DNA of 64,000 nt from contig NZ_CP094289.1 in NCBI RefSeq assembly GCF_022759505.1, positions 2,604,001 through 2,668,000 on the forward strand, in the 5' to 3' direction. This stretch comes from Georgenia sp. TF02-10 (GTDB taxonomy: Bacteria; Actinomycetota; Actinomycetes; Actinomycetales; Actinomycetaceae). Within the stretch, counting starts at the first letter, position 1; every line of letters begins with the position of its first letter. Shown piece after piece: positions 61,341 to 64,000 of the stretch. The notes beneath the pieces are model-generated. The model worked only from the letters and a program-made list of their open reading frames with translations, did not search any database and had not been told where the DNA came from. Both the position numbers and the translations under genes were made by a program.

Positions 61341-62657
61341 TCAGGCCGGGGTGGGCGCGCGCCGGGCGGACACCCGGCGCTCGACCAGGTGCGCCGCGGC
61401 GCCGACGGCCATGAGCAGCAGGCCGAAGAGCCAGACCCGGGCTGACTGCTGGCTGAGCAGCACCACGCAGGAGACCAGCGCCAGGACCGGCAGGGCGGTG
61501 GGCGCGGTGAAGTGCGGCGTGCTGACCCGGTCCCGGCGCAGGACGAGGACGGCGGCGTTGGTGGAGAGGAAGACGAACAGCAGCAGGAGCACCACCGTCT
61601 CGGCGAGCATCGCGAGGTCACCGACGAGGGCGAGGGCCACGGCGAGCGCCGTCGTCGTGACGATCGCCGCCCACGGCGTCCGCCGGCCGGGCAGGACGGC
61701 GGTGAGCGGCCGCGGGAGGAGCCCCTCCTCCGCCATCCCGTAGGCGAGCCGGCTGGACATGATCATGGTGAGCAGGGCCCCGTTGGCCACCGCCACCAGG
61801 GCCACCGCCGCGAACAGCGTCGACGGCACGGCCACGCCCGAGACGCGGACGACGTCGAGCAACGGGCTGGTCGAGCCGGCCAGGTCCCCCGGGGCGATGA
61901 CGACGGCGGCTGCCACGGCGACGAGCAGGTAGATCAGCCCGGTGACGGCCAGCGCCCCGAAGAGGGCGCGGGGGTAGACCCGGCGGACGTCACGGACCTC
62001 CTCGGCGACGTTGGCGGAGGTCTCGAAGCCGACGAAGGAGTAGAACGCCACGATCGCCCCGCCGAGCACCGCGGCGGCCGGCCCGGTCTGCGGGGGCAGC
62101 TCGAGCAGGTGGCCGGGGTCGGCCCGGCCGGCGCCCGCCGCGATCCCGGCGACCACGACGACGAGGACCAGGCCGGAGACCTCGATGACCGTCATGACGA
62201 CGTTGGCGCCCACCGACTCCTTGATGCCGCGGGCGTTGAGCGCGGCGAGCAGGAGCAGGAAGACCGGCGCCGCAACCGCCGTCGGGACGTCGAGGAAGAC
62301 GCTCAGGTAGTCCCCGGCGAAGGCCACCGCGAGGCCGGCCGCGCTGGTGATGCCGGCGGCCAGCATGGCGAAGCCGACGAGGAAGGACAGCCACGGTCGG
62401 CCGAACGCCCGTTGCGCGAAGACGGCCGCGCCGCCGGCGCGCGGGTACTTCGTCACCAGCTCGGCGTAGCTGGCCGCGGTGAGCATCGCCATGGCGAGGG
62501 CGAGGAGCAGCGGCGCCCACATCGCCCCGCCGGCCTCCGCGGAGAGCACCCCGGCGAGGGCGTAGACCCCGGCGCCGAGCGTGTCGCCCAGGATGAAGAG
62601 GAACAGCAGGGGGCCGGTGATCCCGCGCCGCAGCCGGGTCTCGTTCTCGTCGCTCAC
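61341..62657 (-). CDS. APC family amino acid permease
   Basis: 438-residue amino acid/polyamine permease with 12 helices. TRLRRGITGPLLFLFILGDTLGAGVYALAG is the first helix with the unwound substrate-binding GAGVY, then TAASYAELVTKYPRAGGAAVFAQRAFGRPWLSF and AFYSFVGFETSANVAEEVRD on helix 6. It starts with GTG at 62657 (VSDENETRLRRG) and ends in a basic segment. Resembles the YhdG/cationic-type APC proteins; the amino acid is not defined. Confidence 0.92.
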   Translation of the reverse strand: MSDENETRLRRGITGPLLFLFILGDTLGAGVYALAGVLSAEAGGAMWAPLLLALAMAMLTAASYAELVTKYPRAGGAAVFAQRAFGRPWLSFLVGFAMLAAGITSAAGLAVAFAGDYLSVFLDVPTAVAAPVFLLLLAALNARGIKESVGANVVMTVIEVSGLVLVVVVAGIAAGAGRADPGHLLELPPQTGPAAAVLGGAIVAFYSFVGFETSANVAEEVRDVRRVYPRALFGALAVTGLIYLLVAVAAAVVIAPGDLAGSTSPLLDVVRVSGVAVPSTLFAAVALVAVANGALLTMIMSSRLAYGMAEEGLLPRPLTAVLPGRRTPWAAIVTTTALAVALALVGDLAMLAETVVLLLLFVFLSTNAAVLVLRRDRVSTPHFTAPTALPVLALVSCVVLLSQQSARVWLFGLLLMAVGAAAHLVERRVSARRAPTPA

Positions 62658-62828
62658 CTCGTGAGGGTGCTGCCCCGGGTCGTCGGCGGCAACCGGGGGC
62701 GGTGGGTGCGGCGCCTGGCCCGGTCCGCCGGTACGGCAGACCCGGCCGCAGCCCGGCCATCGACAAGGCGCTCGGCTGCCAACGCTGGGCCGGAGCCGCC
62801 GCCAGCAACGGTGCGGTAGACCATCGCC

Positions 62829-63218
62829 ATGGACATCGAGGACGTTCGCCGGCGCCTGGACGACTTCACCGCCGAGCGGGACTGGGCGAAGTTCCACACG
62901 CCTCGCAACCTCGCGCTGGCGCTCGTCGGCGAGGTCGGCGAGCTGGCCGAGCTGCTGCAGTGGCGCACCGACGCGGAGGTGCTCGAGTACGCCCGGACCC
63001 CGCACGGGGCGGAGGCGCTCGCCGACGAGCTCGCCGACATCCTGACCTACCTCGTCGAGCTGGCCGACGCCGTCGGGGTCGACCTCGGCGCTGCCGTGCA
63101 CGCCAAGATCGACAAGAACGCCGCCAAGTACCCGGTGCACCTGGCCAGCGGCTCGAACGCGAAGTACACCGAGCTTCGCCGCGACGACGGCGGCGAGCCC
63201 GGCGACGACGACGGCTGA
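62829..63218 (+). CDS. MazG-like nucleotide pyrophosphohydrolase
   Basis: 129 residues, an all-alpha NTP pyrophosphatase of the RS21-C6/MazG-like (dCTPase) type. The metal-binding acidic helices are LVGEVGELAELLQWRTD (E-x-x-E) and LADELADILTYLVELADAVG (E-x-x-D), with HTPRNLALAL before. It hydrolyses nucleoside triphosphates to monophosphates, house-cleaning of non-canonical dNTPs. Starts ATG at 62829, divergent from the APC gene. The acidic tail (GGEPGDDDG) is additional. Confidence 0.92.
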   Translation: MDIEDVRRRLDDFTAERDWAKFHTPRNLALALVGEVGELAELLQWRTDAEVLEYARTPHGAEALADELADILTYLVELADAVGVDLGAAVHAKIDKNAAKYPVHLASGSNAKYTELRRDDGGEPGDDDG

Positions 63219-63272
63219 GCCGGCGGGCCGAGACCCTGACGGCGGCGTGAGGCGGCCGGCGGCGCGCCGCGT

Positions 63273-63962
63273 CTACCCGCCGGCCATCCGCGCCTCGAGC
63301 CGGTCCCGCACCGCCGGCCACTCCTCGGCGACCACGGAGAAGAGCACGGTGTCCCGGACGGTGCCGTCCGCGCGCCGCTGGTAGCGGCGCAACGTGCCCT
63401 CGTACCGCGCGCCCAGCCGGGCGATCGCCTGCTGGGAGCGGGTGTTGCGGACGTCGGTCTTGAGCTGGACCCGACCCGCCCCGAGGACCTCGAAGGCGTA
63501 GCCGAGCAGCAGGTGCTTCGCGTCGGGGTTGACGAGGCTGCCCCACACCGCGGGCGCGTAGGCGGTGCTGCCGATCTCGAGGCGGGCGTCGCGGACCGAC
63601 ACGTCGCGGTAGCTCGTCATGCCCACGACGGCGCCCGCGGCCTGGCCGCGGTAGGGCCTCCGCAGCCGCACCACCCAAGGAAAGACCCCGGCGTCGACTT
63701 GGCGCTTCTGCGCCTGGACGAACGCGGCGGCGTCGGCGGGGCGGCCGGTCATGTGCTGCCAGACGGCCTCCTCGTCCAGCGCCCGGAACACCGCCGGCCC
63801 GAGGGCTTCCGGCTCGAGGGGCACCAGCTCCACGACCCGTCCGGCGAGCCGGGCGTCCGGGGGCGGCGGCCAGGACATCGCCGGCCAGGGCCGGTCAGCG
63901 GGACGGGCGTCGGCGACGGGGACGAAGGGCGGTTCTTGGCTGGGCACGGCCACGACCGGCAT
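63273..63962 (-). CDS. GNAT family acetyltransferase, RimJ/RimL-like
   Basis: 229 residues from the ATG at 63962. The domain starts ARLAGRVVELVPLEPEALGPAVF, as in RimJ-like transferases, followed by WVVRLRRPYRGQAAGAVVGMTSYRDVS and KHLLLGYAFEVLGAGRVQLKTDVRNTRSQQAIARLGARYEGTLR. Only the C-terminal helix with NTRSQQAIARLGA contacts acetyl-CoA strongly. An alternative start is ATG at 63878 (MSWPPPPDARL); a GTG at the window's right edge is also in frame. Substrate is unknown, perhaps a protein N-terminus. The Pro-rich leader of about 30 residues is not part of the family. Confidence 0.85.
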   Translation of the reverse strand: MPVVAVPSQEPPFVPVADARPADRPWPAMSWPPPPDARLAGRVVELVPLEPEALGPAVFRALDEEAVWQHMTGRPADAAAFVQAQKRQVDAGVFPWVVRLRRPYRGQAAGAVVGMTSYRDVSVRDARLEIGSTAYAPAVWGSLVNPDAKHLLLGYAFEVLGAGRVQLKTDVRNTRSQQAIARLGARYEGTLRRYQRRADGTVRDTVLFSVVAEEWPAVRDRLEARMAGG

Positions 63963-64000
63963 GGTGGCACGGGCGCCGTCCCGCCGGTCCACCACCACCG

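Overview
The window is chromosomal DNA of a very high-G+C actinomycete. Codon use, leaderless or GTG starts, ATGA-type gene overlaps and families such as DUF5997, ActP with DUF485 and ECF42 with YciI/DGPF fit Micrococcales-type Actinomycetes (for example relatives of Georgenia or Cellulomonas); the genus is an inference. No rRNA, tRNA, CRISPR array or integrase was recognised. The left-edge phosphotransferase is cut by the window.

Layout. 1-6.8 kb: minus-strand operon of an APH-like kinase, an ABC exporter and three glycosyltransferases. 7.2-11.5 kb: purine nucleoside phosphorylase, a conserved hypothetical protein, a TetR and a MarR-like regulator, and a protein with a cyclic-nucleotide-binding domain. 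11.8-16.7 kb: DUF485/ActP acetate uptake pair, MFS transporter, MgtE. 16.8-23.7 kb: aldo/keto reductase, small membrane protein, acetyltransferase, an SDR with a broken second copy that is split by a VapBC module, an MBL hydrolase and a glutamate-synthase-like FMN protein. 23.8-28.8 kb: cobalamin riboswitch followed by a DUF4430 surface protein, EcfT, a fused EcfAA ATPase and a CbrT-like S component, a predicted B12 importer. 29.0-36.9 kb: xanthine dehydrogenase operon with XdhC, guanine deaminase and a purine permease. 37-44.9 kb: small enzymes, then nitronate monooxygenase and a biotin-dependent acyl-CoA carboxylase (alpha and beta). A divergent TetR gene, AtuA and an enoyl-CoA hydratase follow, together suggesting branched-chain or terpenoid acyl-CoA breakdown. 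48.8-52.5 kb: ATP-dependent DNA ligase and a foreign AAA/TOPRIM gene. 52.6-64 kb: DUF5997 and a LysR-type effector-domain pair, YciI with ECF42 sigma, a 1518-residue exported nuclease/5'-nucleotidase, an APC permease, a MazG-like pyrophosphohydrolase and a GNAT.

The most striking region is 50.27-52.5 kb. The 3' end of the DNA ligase gene has been replaced by a lower-G+C tail whose last codons overlap the start of an OLD/PARIS-like ATPase-nuclease gene. The displaced ligase 3' end lies directly beyond that gene, and a 119-base near-identical stretch (117/119) flanks the insert. This looks like a single-gene, probably antiphage, cargo that keeps the ligase intact while coupling its own translation to it.

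A second theme is short tandem repeats, often built on a GACGGCGG core, in intergenic gaps and as in-frame linkers inside several enzymes (ligase, biotin carboxylase, AtuA, EcfA, a glycosyltransferase and a LysR-type protein).
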